A stretch of 64,000 nt of DNA from Trematomus loennbergii (lineage: Eukaryota; Chordata; Actinopteri; Perciformes; Nototheniidae). Of this stretch, positions 48,901 to 63,932 are shown one piece after another. Each line of letters begins with the position of its first letter. Within the stretch, counting starts at the first letter, position 1. Location of the stretch: positions 26,483,811 through 26,547,810 of the forward strand of contig JAAOOA010000006.1 in assembly GCA_012861695.1 (NCBI GenBank), read 5' to 3'. The notes under the pieces are model-generated. The model was not told the origin of the DNA. It worked only from the letters and a program-made list of their open reading frames with translations, and searched no databases. The position numbers and the translations under genes were made by a program.

Positions 48901-50008
48901 TAACCTGTTAAGCGCACTCTTAAAAACGGATAGGGTGTCTGCCGCCCGAACACAAACTGGAAGCTGATTCCACAAATGTTGAGCTTGATAAGAAAAGGCT
49001 CTGGCTCCCATTGTACTTTTAGAGACTCTAGGAACAACCAACAACCCTGCATTCTTGGAACGCAATGCCCTAGTAGGACAGCAGGGTATAATGAGTTCTT
49101 TAAGGTAAGATGGCGCCTGCCCATTAAGGGCTTTGTAGGCGAGAAGAAGAATTTTAAATTCTATCCTGTGTTCTATAGGGAGCCAGTGTAAGGCAGCCAG
49201 AACAGGAGTAATGTGGTCCCTTTTCCTAACTCTGGTTAGTACATGTGCTGCAGCATTTTGAATCAGCTGAAAGCGACTTAACTGACTTCTTGGTACACCC
49301 TGATAATAAAGAGTTACAATAATCCAGCCTTGAAGTAACAAATGCATGGACTAGTTTCTCTGCATCGTTTTGAGGCAAGATATGCCTGATTTTTGCAATG
49401 TTACGTAGATGGAAGTAGGCGGTCCTTGAAATTGATTTTATGTGGGCGTTAAAGGATAAATCCTGATCAAATATAACACCAAGATTCCTTACAGTCTCAC
49501 TGGAGGCCAAATTAATGCCATCCATAGTTAGTATATCTTTAGATAATTTGTTCGTAGATTCTTTGGCGAGTACAATAACTTCAGTTTTGGCCGTGTTTAA
49601 CATCAAAAAGTTTAAGGTCATCCACGTTTTTAAGTCCTTGAGGCAGTCTTGAATTTATTTAGATGATTAATTTCATCAGGCTTGATTGATAAATATAGTT
49701 GAGTATCATCCGCATAACAATGAAGATTTACAGAATGATTCCTTATAATATTGCCTAACGGAAGCATATATAATGTGAACAAAATAGGTCCAAGCACTGA
49801 GCTCTGTGGCACTCCATGGCTAACTTTGGTCTGCATGGAAGATTCATCGTTGACACATACAAACTGAGAGCATTCAGATAGATAGGACACAAACCAGCCT
49901 AAAGCAGTTCCCTGTATGCCAACTAAGTGCTCTAGTCTTTGCAATAAGATGTCATGGTCGATCGTATCAAATGCAGCACTGAGATTGAGCAAAACAAGAA
50001 TAGAGACA
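48895..50008 (-). mobile_element. LINE reverse-transcriptase fragment within the gypsy element
   Basis: Three frames give an L2/CR1-type reverse transcriptase from motif A (NLSAAFDTIDHDIL) through GVPQSSVLGP and YADD to the C-terminal ITPVLAALHWLPIEHRI block, with a one-base shift near 49280. It lies in the same orientation as the gypsy element. Gypsy RT stops just after its own motif B on one side and resumes only at the integrase finger on the other, so the LINE piece stands in place of deleted gypsy sequence. Confidence 0.85.
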
Positions 50009-50323
50009 AGTCCCTTGGTAACCCCTCAAATGTTTGATTCAGCTTTCTTTGAAATATCTCTGGGGCTGGGCTTATTCCCATTGGCATCCGTAACCACCTG
50101 TAGCGGCCGAAAGGTGTGGCAAATGTTGTAAGGTAACTGGATTCTTCCTCCAACTCCACATGCCAGAATCCATCTTTCACATCGCACACTGTGAACACAC
50201 GTGCCACGTTCAGGTCAGGCAGTATATCTTCCATAATTGGTAATGGGTGATGACTTCTCTTGAGTGCTTTGTTCAGTGGCTTAGGATCCATGACAATTCT
50301 CAGTTTTCCTGTGGGCTTCCTTA
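50009..50323 (-). pseudogene. gypsy reverse transcriptase, second part (to motif B)
   Basis: The frame contains SIRKPTGKLRIVMDPKPLNK, then FTVCDVKDGFWHVELEE (motif A, catalytic Asp) and FGRYRWLRMPMGISPAPEIF (motif B). It ends at the LINE junction before the gypsy YxDD motif. The part upstream of it is separated by a MITE. Confidence 0.88.
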
Positions 50324-50611
50324 TAGAGAACCACAGTGTCCTAAAACCCGGAAGTAAACTTCTTCCGGTTCCTTCAACAAAAATGCAATGCAATTTCTCC
50401 ATAGGATTTTGGAAAATAGCTTGAAATAAGGTCTGTGGTTGACACACATTTAAGAGACGGATCACATTTTGTTTAGTCGGATAATCTCCACATGTCTACC
50501 CATCTTTATAATTTTCTAATCATAAATCTATCGATCATAAATCTATCGATTAGATTTATGATTCGAAAATTATAAAAGTAGGGTTTTAGGACGTGTCACT
50601 GCGGTTCTCTA
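50324..50611. mobile_element. TAGAG-type MITE inserted in gypsy RT
   Basis: The termini TAGAGAACC and GGTTCTCTA are exact inverted repeats. The interior shares CTCCATAGGATTTTGGAAAA and AATAAGGTCTGTGG with the element at 6509-7185. It interrupts the RT frame exactly between LLTI and RKPTG codons, so removing it restores continuity of the alignment. It also contains a short inverted ATCGAT repeat near 50530. Confidence 0.8.
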
Positions 50612-50900
50612 TTGTCAGTAGACTACTGATCCAGTCAGTGCTCTTTTCCACTGGCATTATGATCCCTCTCTCATGTAAACTTGCAAGTTCCTCCTTTAGT
50701 GGCTTGTATAAAGCAACTGGCACCCTTCTCTTTGGTAGCTGAACTGGTTCTACTGTTGGATCCACTTCAAGCTTTAGCTTTCCTTCGAGGCACCCATCAC
50801 CTTGAAACACATCTGAGTATTCTTTTTTATCTGCTCCTCTGTCCAAGCTCCTTCTTTTTCCACAGTCAGGATGTTGTGGTGCTGTGCTGTTATCAACTGC
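50612..50900 (-). pseudogene. gypsy reverse transcriptase, N-terminal part
   Basis: The frame 50586-50846 includes EYSDVFQGDGCLEGKLKLEV, then LPKRRVPVALYKPLKEELAS and STDWISSLLTI, the usual start of gypsy RT (finger region). It ends in MITE sequence. Confidence 0.85.
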
Positions 50901-50921
50901 ATTTCTTCACTGCAGATCCTC

Positions 50922-51479
50922 CTAGTATAGGTTTAAGCTTCTTCTGCTTGACAACCACAAACTCAAGCCTGTAAGATTTCTTGTTTCGTGGATTAAAAAC
51001 TTTCCAAGGGGCTTCAGTGAAGTGTCATTATACATTATTAACTTTCTGCTACATTGCTCCAGTTGGACACCTTTAACATACTTTTCTGGAATAACATTAC
51101 ATGTTGCACCACAGTCCACCTGAAATCTGACACTGTGGTTATTGACATAATTCACCCACGGAACTATGGGTTTGGGGTATTGTTCCACACGGACATTTAT
51201 GTTAACCTTACGTACTGTTTTCCCTCCGTTCTTGTCTTCCCGGGCTTGAAGCTGATAACACGTGCTGTCCTGATGCTTAATAAAGTCTAACTTGTACTTT
51301 TGATACACCGCCTCCGACTCCCGTCTCTCGGCACTACAACACATTGCTTTTTTACCTGTATGTTGGCATATCGGTCCCTTTGAGTCTATTTGACTATTAA
51401 CTGTGTTCACAGCCTCTCCACCGGATCCCAAACTGATGCACATCACCTCTTCTCCACTCTCTGACTGCTCTGCTGCATT
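50922..51479 (-). pseudogene. gypsy protease region
   Basis: The frame contains VRFQVDCGATCNVIPEKYV, where a retroviral-type aspartic protease has D(S/T)GA; here the second position is Cys (DCGA), unusual for an active enzyme. The frame's start is inside the hAT target region, so the link to gag is cut by that insertion. Confidence 0.75.
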
Positions 51480-51487
51480 CTCTACAG

Positions 51488-51983
51488 CAGCGGTTTTCAA
51501 AGTATGGGGCGCGCCCCCTTGGGGGGCGCCAGAGAGCTTCAGGGGAGGCGCAGCGTGAGAAAGAAATAACGAGAAACAGTGAAATCTAGCTGGTTAATTT
51601 CAGCTAACTTTATGCGAGCGGCAACATGCAGTGTGCGAAAAAGCACACGTCCGATCGTCCGGGACGTGTTATTTATAATATCGGACAAATATATCTTTCC
51701 ATTGACGTGTCCGACGGACAAGTGACGTTTTTTCCCATAAATGTTAGTTTCGGTTCTGCTTGTCGATTCCTAAGGAATGCATCTCGCCGCTTTCTGTTAG
51801 ACGGGCGGGCGGGACGTGTAGCACAGTGGCAGGGCCACTCGGTTCCGAGTAAGAACAAATAACAATTGTCCGGTCCCGGGAATAATAAGAGTTGTGAGGA
51901 CAGGAGGCGGAGGCCGAGCCCCGCTGGCGCAGCTCTCTCTCTCTATGCTCCGTATCAGCTGATTGCTGCATGGTGCAGCTCAG

Positions 51984-52074
<91 letters not shown>

Positions 52075-52735
52075 GCGGCTCCGCTGCCCGTTTAACAGCC
52101 TCATCTTTGTCAAGCTTTCTTATGTTCTTTCTCTAACACGTAATGAAGGTTATTAAGCGTTTTAGCTCCTGTGTTGTTAATATTGACCGCCATTTCCTTT
52201 GAAGTAAAGCAGCCTCCCTGTCTGTGTCCTCGCGCTGTCCTCACATCCCCGGACCCCCAGACTCGGAGGAGCACAGGGATGTCAATATTGTTTATGAAGC
52301 AGGGTAAAGAAGTAAATTATTGAAATGAAAATACTATTTATTTACTTTTACCAACAGTAGTAGCTGGGCAGCATGTGTATTGCAGGACATGTGTTGGACA
52401 GACAGAGTGTGTGGTTGGACAGGCAGGTTGCAGTGTAACATCAGAGAAGACTGGGACTCAGCACGATAGATTCAAACACACAGAGACGAGACAAGAAGAG
52501 AGAAACAGTCGGAGTAATTTCAAATGGCGTGCTCAAAAAAGAAAAGGCAGACAGCGAAAACAGAGCATTTAATGACATTTTCTCTTACTGGACCTCTTTG
52601 AAATGCAATTGAATGCCCCTGCATTATAGCAACAACAACAATAATAATAATAGCAAAAATAATTGGGAGGGGGGGCGCGGCTGTTCTTATGTTCTCTGAG
52701 GGGAGGCTCACCTTCCCACATTTTGAAAACCCCTG
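51488..52735. mobile_element. hAT-type transposon inserted in gypsy gag-pol
   Basis: The ends CAGCGGTTTTCAAAGTATGG and (inverted) CAGGGGTTTTCAAAATGTGG are flanked by a perfect 8-bp duplication, CTCTACAG, at 51480-51487 and 52736-52743. It is 1,248 bp and contains a (CT)n tract at 51985-52069. There is no transposase frame, so it is non-autonomous. Confidence 0.92.
51985..52069. repeat. (CT)n microsatellite
   Basis: About 85 bp of uninterrupted CT units inside the hAT element, the only long CT tract in the window. Confidence 0.97.
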
Positions 52736-52743
52736 CTCTACAG

Positions 52744-53225
52744 CAAACACCCGTGTTTTCTTTACAGTTGCTGAGTTCTTGCACACATTAGCAAAGTGAT
52801 TATGTTTTCCACACTTTTTACACTTTTGTCCATATGCAGGGCATTTCTCCTTTTTCCTTTCATGTCTCCGGCCACAGAATTTACACTGAATGGTGTTCAC
52901 TTCTTCCGCCGCTTCTGTTTTTTCTTTCTGTCTCTCTTTTTGTAGTACTGCATGCACATTCAGCGAACTCTGTGCCTCTATGATTTTGGTTCTCTGTCTG
53001 GAAAGCTCTGATGCCCTCCCGAGTTGTATACATTTATTTAATGTAAGATCTGTTTCTCTGAGAAGTCGTTCTCTTAACTGTGAATGCCATGTTCCACACA
53101 CTATCCTATCTCTGATTAGAGAGTCTGAAATAATGCCAAAGTTGCAAGTTGCTGCTAACGTTCTCAGTTCTTTTAGATATTCGTCCAAACTCTTGTTGAT
53201 AAATCGTGATCTTCTCGCTCCCAGG
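52744..53225 (-). pseudogene. gypsy gag C-terminal part with zinc knuckles
   Basis: The frame begins in DEYLKELRTLAATCNFG, continues through a helical gag region (IRDRIVCGTWHSQLRERLLR) and ends with two CCHC-like knuckles (CKFCGRRHERKKEKC; CKKCGKHNHFANVC). Gag packages element RNA. The N-terminal half is separated by the insert at 53226-53955. Confidence 0.85.
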
Positions 53226-53955
53226 AAAGAAACTTAAAATAACGAGACTAATGGAGTCTCTGAAAAGGTTCAAATGGGTAGTTTAATTAAGTAACGTGGT
53301 TAAAGAACAAGCATGGGTAAGGAGAGACAAAGCCGGTGTTGTCTTCAGGGAGGCTGCAGCGAAGAAAAGAGACCGAGTTGTCTTCCGTCCTCTCTTTTTA
53401 TCCACGTCTCGTTGTCTCCCGCTGTGCAGATAGTGGGACCTTTCTTCTCATCTGCGGGTTCGATATCGCGAGAGAACAGATGATTTCGACATTGGTATTC
53501 TCTGCCTACTTCCTTAAGCATTTTCTCCTCCTTATCTCTGTGATGACTTTCTATTTAATACCTTATAAACAGCTGTAATCGTTAGTTTAGAAGTCCTAAA
53601 ACACCGCTACGGCACAGTTCTCATTTACGGAAACTCCCTCTGACGTCATAGCTTCTCACGTGTGTGTAAACACTACGATCAACTGTACCTTCATTTAATA
53701 TTCAGCAGTAATAATATCTCGACGTCTATAGATGTAGTGTTAAAGTCCGTACGTTTTGGTGTGTAACACTTCATGTCATTTTCACTTTACATTCAGAAAA
53801 CGTAATATTTAGTCACATGCTAACCGGATAAAGGATTTTCAAAATAAAAGCTTGGCATTGATTTCTTGAGAACTTCCGGGTTTTTCCACAATAAAACAGC
53901 TTTAAACTGACGATATGTTTTAGACTGAATTATGCTGTTTAACATTGATTTTAAT
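53226..53955. mobile_element. Unclassified insertion in gypsy gag
   Basis: About 730 bp separates gag codons that should be adjacent, with TTA at both edges as a possible 3-bp duplication. I cannot pair terminal inverted repeats or find a coding frame. It may be a solo or deleted DNA element. The boundaries are approximate and rest on where gag similarity stops and resumes. Confidence 0.5.
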
Positions 53956-54294
53956 TTCTAACACTCTCTTCTTGGCCCTGACTTCTTGTAAAGAAATTGT
54001 ATCTTTCAATAGTTTCATTCTTCTTGGGTCACAAAATGCATCCAATGCTGCCAATACTTCATCTATGTACAATTCTTCTTCATTTCTTCCAACTCCCAAT
54101 GTTGCACATACTTCTCTTCCTTTTTCTCCAATCAGGTAGTACAGCAGTTTTACCTTGTGTCCATCATCTTTGTCTTCCATAGTTAGATCCATGTACAAAC
54201 AGAATTCCTCCTTCCATCTTTTCCACGCATGTGACAAGTTAGCATCATCAAAGTCAATTTTAGCCGGCGGTTTGATTGCATTCTCCATGTCCAC
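53956..54294 (-). pseudogene. gypsy gag N-terminal part
   Basis: The frame starts MDMENAIKPPAKIDFDDAN and contains AWKRWKEEFCLYM, typical of K02A2.6-like gypsy gag. A one-base loss near 54027, after CDPRR, shifts the frame. The start codon lies about 120 bp inside the 5' LTR, as expected. Confidence 0.8.
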
Positions 54295-54413
54295 TCGTGC
54301 GTAGCGCTGTCAATCGGGTCGTCTTCTTAGCTCCCTCTCGCTAGCCACTCACTCAATCCTCGTGGTGCGCTAGAACGCTGTTCTCCAGGGCTGGATTTGT
54401 GTTGCTGCCACCA

Positions 54414-54630
54414 TGTTTCAATATGTATTGTGTACTATACTGATAATAACGACACACTCTATCTTACTCTCACGTACTTTACTTGTAATGTTCCACAAGA
54501 TACAATGCAACATCCTAGCCGTGCTAACTTCAGAACTGACGCTCATGCCTGGTCCCTCGGCTCCTGTCGTCCCCGCGGGCCAGCTGTGCATCAACAAATA
54601 ATGTCCCCCTAGCCAACGTATATTGCAACA
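54414..54630 (-). repeat. gypsy 5' LTR
   Basis: 217 bp with TG...CA ends and about 99% identity to the 3' LTR. On the minus strand it is followed by TGGTGGCAGCAACAC, the probable primer-binding site, although the tRNA is not identified. Confidence 0.92.
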
Positions 54631-54648
54631 GGTACCATTCTTTCCCAG

Positions 54649-55698
54649 AGGCCTGTACTACAAATCCAGTTCACCCTGAATATGTTTGAGTTATCTGGCT
54701 TACCTAATCCAAAACAAACGCGCTCTCGCTAAACGGTCCTACGACGCTGGTTATCAACTTGTAACTCAAGCCAGGGTTTCTCTGTCCCGGCTGAGTGCGC
54801 GTTCACATGAAAGGGGCGGGCTAGCTACATTTGACCAATCACAAACATGGAGAAGCGTAGACGCGCGACGTCATACTTCCTGAATGAAAAGTAAAGTATA
54901 ATATTAGACATATGAAGACATTAAACTTTAAACATCCATGACTTAAACACTTTATCCAGGATAAAAGCCACATAGCTGCACCTGCAAGGTGAATACAGCT
55001 GGTAAAAGAAAAAGTGTTTGAATGCGTACATTAACAGGTTTATGAAATCACTGCACACGAGTGGATCTGACTTTAATTACATTTGACTCAGTGTTTCATC
55101 AACTTAATGTGTTGCTTAAAATAATACTTCTGCATACAGTATGTGACACTGTGAGTGTTGCACGGCCAGATACGGCTCAAGAAGCTGACTCAGATAAGGA
55201 AATATATGATACATTATGATGTGATATGATATGAATGATAATGGGACACATCGACATCTGCACTCACAGTGCCGCGGACTGTACGTAATGTTACTTTGAT
55301 CCGGTTACTTATGTTGTGGCAGATATTTAAGTAAGCTTTGTCAGATTGCTCTGAAGATGGGAGGGATATTCTATTCATTTTCACGTTCACACAGTCGGTG
55401 ATTTTTGCCGGCCGTCTTTCCTGCAACGGCAGTCTAAACTGTATTTCCTTTCTCCTGTAATATGACTTGATAGCTTTAAACTCCGCACACTGAGCTCTGA
55501 TTGGTCAGCAGGCGGTGCTTTCACTGAGTTGATCTCTTATCCTGGAACCTAACCTGCTCCGGACAGGCTAGCCGTTCAGCATAAGTTAGCATGGAGATCT
55601 AGCCGCTAAGAAGTGAACCAGCGTCGTAGGACCGGAAACCCAGAGTTTTACCTGAAGTTAGTTCGCTAAGCGAAAATCCGGCTTCGTAGTACAGGCCT
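54649..55698. mobile_element. DNA transposon with AGGCCTGTACTAC termini
   Basis: The ends AGGCCTGTACTAC and (inverted) AGGCCTGTACTACG are flanked by CAG on both sides (54646-54648 and 55699-55701). Near the termini, GATCTCTTATCC-type and ACCGGAAACC-type segments suggest longer imperfect arms. The body of about 1.05 kb has no transposase. It abuts the gypsy 5' LTR at a distance of 18 bp. Superfamily is not certain. Confidence 0.65.
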
Positions 55699-55701
55699 CA
55701 G

Positions 55702-57269
55702 GTTTCCACATACCAACATCAACACAAACATGTGGGAGGCTTTTTTAGATCACACAGTTCACCTCAGCAGACATGACTATTTCATTTGAAGGCATGAGAC
55801 AGAAAGCTTCCATCCCCTCTGAAAGAGACTTTTAGTACTTTTTAGATTTTGAGCACTCATGGTTTCAATTTTTTTAAGTTTTCAAAAGAGAGTAACAAAC
55901 GTAAAACAAAATGTAAACAAGAGTAAAAGTGAATGATGGACTGTAGAGCAACATAATGTGAGCATGCAACATATTCCTCGTAGTAAATCAAATGCAAAGT
56001 ATTTTTGCCTCAATTTAAAAAATGCCTTGTGTTGACTTTTAAAGAACATCATACATTTCTATTTAGCTGCCCCTCAGTCAATGCAGAGAAAATACTGAAA
56101 CAGAATCCCCGTGATCCTGGACACGTCAGGTTTTTTTCATCACATGAACAAATCTTTCTTTGGCTTTGTACTGGAAATCAGAACGAATTGTAACCAAACA
56201 CAGAGACAACATCTGGGATTATGTTTGGTTAAAAAAATACTATTATGATCTTGCTTTATGTATTATCTGTCTAGTGTTTTATTTTGACGATTTCTCAATG
56301 CCATGTATTTTTTTACTTCCAGTCTTTGTGTGTTTTTTCAGCCTGTTTTGATGGTTTGTTCTGGCCTTATTAGTTTCACCTGTTTCCCATTAGCCCTTCA
56401 ACCACCTGTCCTCCAGTACCTGCACTTCATCCCGTCATTAGTTCAGTTGTTTTTAAATCTTGTCTTTTGTTTAGTCATTCTTGGACCCTTGTATGTTGTG
56501 AAGTTCTGTTCTGTTTGCATTGCATTGCCCACCCATTTGGTCCACCCCCACTTTCCAGGTAAACCTTCTCATATAGTTGGACACCACTGGCGTATATCTG
56601 CCTTGCTATTTACCTAATATATTTTCTATAGTTGTAACAAATGTCCCTGTGCAATGCAAACATTTGCAACCAGTCAGGACTAATATCATGGACCAGAGGT
56701 CATATTTGAGCCAACACAGTCAATGCAATCAATCCTCAACTTTGAGAAAGATTTGTTCATGATCAAAACCATCATCTAAGTTTAGAGGACTAACAGGGCT
56801 TTCTTTTTTAGGGAAGATTATTATAAAAAAGAAAGATAAACAAAATAGCCTCTAGAAATATTATTGCTAGTATATGGAAGCCGCCTTCCTTGTATTTTTA
56901 AAGACTAAATACAGTCAATATTTGAATGTAATACTAACATATCTTAACCTACCTACTATAATTCCCACATTTTACATTTACTTCTGATCCCTTTGGCAAT
57001 TCATACTGTAATTGTGTTTCCAAACCACAGTCAGGTCCTCACTCGTGGTTTACTGCATGTAGCCTGTGACATCATTAAGTCTTTATCCAGTTCGTCTTAT
57101 ATCAACAGAGCATTGAGCCCTCTGACTGGTCCATTCACAGCCCTGTGAGTCTTTGACCCCTGACGCCTGTGACCTTCAGTTCTAATAAACCCCTCCTGCA
57201 GGCCACCGAGGGGAGATGGTCGCTCGTCCACATCGTGCCATGTCCGCCTCACTCCTCTTCCAGAGCGTG
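55702..57269. other. Intergenic DNA downstream of serinc5, nothing recognised
   Basis: About 1.6 kb holding the expected serinc5 3' UTR (minus strand) and intergenic DNA. I could not place a convincing polyadenylation signal. No other gene or repeat ends were seen. Confidence 0.4.
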
Positions 57270-61561
<4,292 letters not shown>

Positions 61562-61642
61562 CAAGAGTCGTCAAGGGAGTGAACATGTCCTGCACTGTGA
61601 GTTGTCTTGTCAATAGCACTCTAGACTAATTCTTCCTCTCAG

Positions 61643-61646
<4 letters not shown>

Positions 61647-61739
<93 letters not shown>

Positions 61740-61755
61740 TGTGGTGTGTGTGTGT
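61647..61755. repeat. (GT)n/(GTGC)n compound microsatellite
   Basis: GT units to about 61704, then nine GTGC-type units (61705-61740), then GTGGTGTG. The tetranucleotide block is unusual in this window and can form Z-DNA-prone purine-pyrimidine alternation. Confidence 0.96.
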
Positions 61756-61849
61756 TTGTTGGTGAGGTCATAGAGCAGAATAAGCCTTCCGGGGACAGAC
61801 TAGGCAAACAAGGGCCTAGGAAGACAGTAACGAGAAAGGATGTCTTTGT

Positions 61850-61853
<4 letters not shown>

Positions 61854-61905
<52 letters not shown>

Positions 61906-61924
61906 ACACACACACACACACACA
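61854..61924. repeat. (CA)n microsatellite
   Basis: About 71 bp of CA units with one CACCAC slip near 61903. With the GT tract 100 bp away it forms an inverted pair. Confidence 0.97.
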
Positions 61925-63904
61925 GACATACGTCCCGCATTGAGATGATTGTATGGCAGATTTATGAATTAAAGTAGCTGAGGAAGGAAACTCAGCAAGA
62001 AATTAAAAATCATTCGACGGCAGTGTATGAGTGTCTTTGTGTGGGGTGGTGAAAAGGTGTTTCTGTAACAGAGTGCATATTTTCTCAACAAGTTGCTACA
62101 ATGTCCTGCAATGCCCAGGACTCACACATACACACACCTGCTGTACACACTCATACTGTAAACTCTCACAGTAGGCCTCCTACAGTATGTTCGATACAAA
62201 GAAAGACAGAAAACTTAGTCAGAAGTCACGTTAATATGTTAATTGTTATTTCTTCCAACCTAATATTCAATGGAAATGCAATTTTTGTTTCTTCAAAGAT
62301 TGACTTCTATATCATTTTGGCATATAATCATCATTAAATGTTTTCTACATCCTCATACTGTTATTGTTATCCCTCCTTTAGCTAAACAACATTCTATGAA
62401 CAATATGAATGATCAATATGGAGAAACAACTGACAGAGACATGTCAATCATGGCTTTCTTTTCCCCAAAATATCTGTTTCCATCGCACTTATGTTAGCTT
62501 AGACTCACAGCATTTAAAGTGGACTCCGTTGGCAACAGTTTTACAGCGAGAGAGAAAAAAGGACTGAAGATAAATATCTTAACCCTAAGCCGTTGTTGCT
62601 GTTTTATGTCAAATGTCTTTCTGTGGAGAACAATGATTGGCAGTTAGTGAAGTCCTCAAACACTCCTGAGGCAGAATCCACATCTTCCAATGGATTGATA
62701 AAGAGAACTGGATACAGCATTATGGGGACCCCCGTTCATTCCTATAAAAGTTGCTCAGTGGCGCATGAAGCCAAAATGGCCTGACTCTTGAGAGCAAAAT
62801 TACCCATATGTGGCGAAAGTACCCATACGTTGGGCACACTTGAGTTTTCCTTAAGTCCCACAGAAGCTGGAACCATCGAAAGCTTAGTATTCTTTTGCTG
62901 GAAAATCACTTAGTTATTGTATTTGCTGTTTAGGTACTGATTCATTTACTGATTTGTCTTACAACTGACTGATAATAACTACAAATCCTAATAAAACGTA
63001 GGACTCAAAAGGCCAGGATTTTAATATTTAATTTGCTAAATTTGCAATTGTTTTGATACAGCTAGTATGTTACCTAATATTTTTGCTTGCATTATCTAAG
63101 CTCTGTGTGCATGGTTATGCAGGAAGAAGAGAATTATCATTGGATAGAAAGTATTGCCTTTTGCTATCTAGAGAAGGACCTGATTTGCTCTGGACTTGGT
63201 CTCCACTTGGTCTTTAACTGTATTTGGTCTCAGACTCCCTATGTTTGTCTTGACTACCCAATGTCTATAATACATGTTTGTCTGTTTGCTAGGTTTGTCT
63301 TCTTGCCTTTTCTCTGCTTCATAATCTTTGAATGTTGCATAATGCAAGATATAGAAAGAAGCATGTCCCCTTAAATCTGAAGAACACCTGAGACATGAAT
63401 TACTGCTGTATCTACAGCAACAATACACCAACAACTGACCTCCTGTGTGTTCCTCAGCTGTATAAACCAGACCAATAAATCACTCTTCATTGCCAACGAG
63501 ACATTGACAACGAGTTGCACTTTATCTGATTAACATGACGAGCTGTGTGAGGACCTATGTAATGACGCTGCCAGGCGTATTCCTGTGTTATTATGTTGTC
63601 AATGGATCCATGAGGAATGTGAAACAAATATCCTCCTGTCTGCCCTCACCACAGGCCACCGGCCCAGCAGGCAGCATGTCAGAGCACATCTTATCCCAGA
63701 TTATCTGTGTATGTACGTGTGTGAGTGTACGTCTTTATTTGCATGCGTGCCATTAAGATTTAAACCCAGGATAAGACAGGGGCCTCTGACAAGCCTCTGC
63801 TCTAATGTCTCAGTCATGTGGAGGCCCTTTGTCTTACCTGGAGCCAGCAGGTGAGTCATTATGAGAAGCAAAGGCAAATTATAGAGGCATTTAAAATAGC
63901 TGTG
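61925..63904 (-). other. serinc5 upstream intron or 5' flank, nothing recognised
   Basis: A stretch at about 62690-62785 (GGACCCCCGTTCATTCCTAT; CCAAAATGGC) resembles a common dispersed fish repeat. No exon of serinc5 or another gene is supported. Confidence 0.35.
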
Positions 63905-63932
63905 TGTGGTTGTGTGTGTGTGTGTGTGTGTG

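Larger units (their letters stand above)
47253..54630 (-). mobile_element. Ty3/gypsy LTR retrotransposon, composite and defective
   Basis: Two direct 216/217-bp repeats beginning TG and ending CA bound the element. In minus orientation the 5' LTR is at 54414-54630 and the 3' LTR at 47253-47468. Next to the 5' LTR is a TGGTGGCAGC primer-binding-like site, and next to the 3' LTR a short AAAAAAGGGAA polypurine stretch. Order from the 5' LTR: gag with zinc knuckles, protease-like, RT, integrase zinc finger and integrase core, as in Ty3/gypsy. The body is broken by frameshifts, a hAT (51488-52735), a MITE (50324-50611), an insert of about 730 bp in gag, and a LINE fragment in place of RT/RNase H. 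No env-like frame was seen. Flanking pentamers (GAAAC, GGTAC) do not match well. Confidence 0.9.

Noticed and set aside
47672..54294. Endogenous retrovirus rather than a retrotransposon
   Set aside because: The gag, RT and integrase motifs are Ty3/gypsy type with short LTRs, and no env-like frame was found between integrase and the 3' LTR.
63841..63860. Minus-strand donor-like CCAG|GTAAGAC near 63828 as a serinc5 exon end
   Set aside because: The adjacent minus-strand frame does not match any SERINC segment and no acceptor partner was seen.
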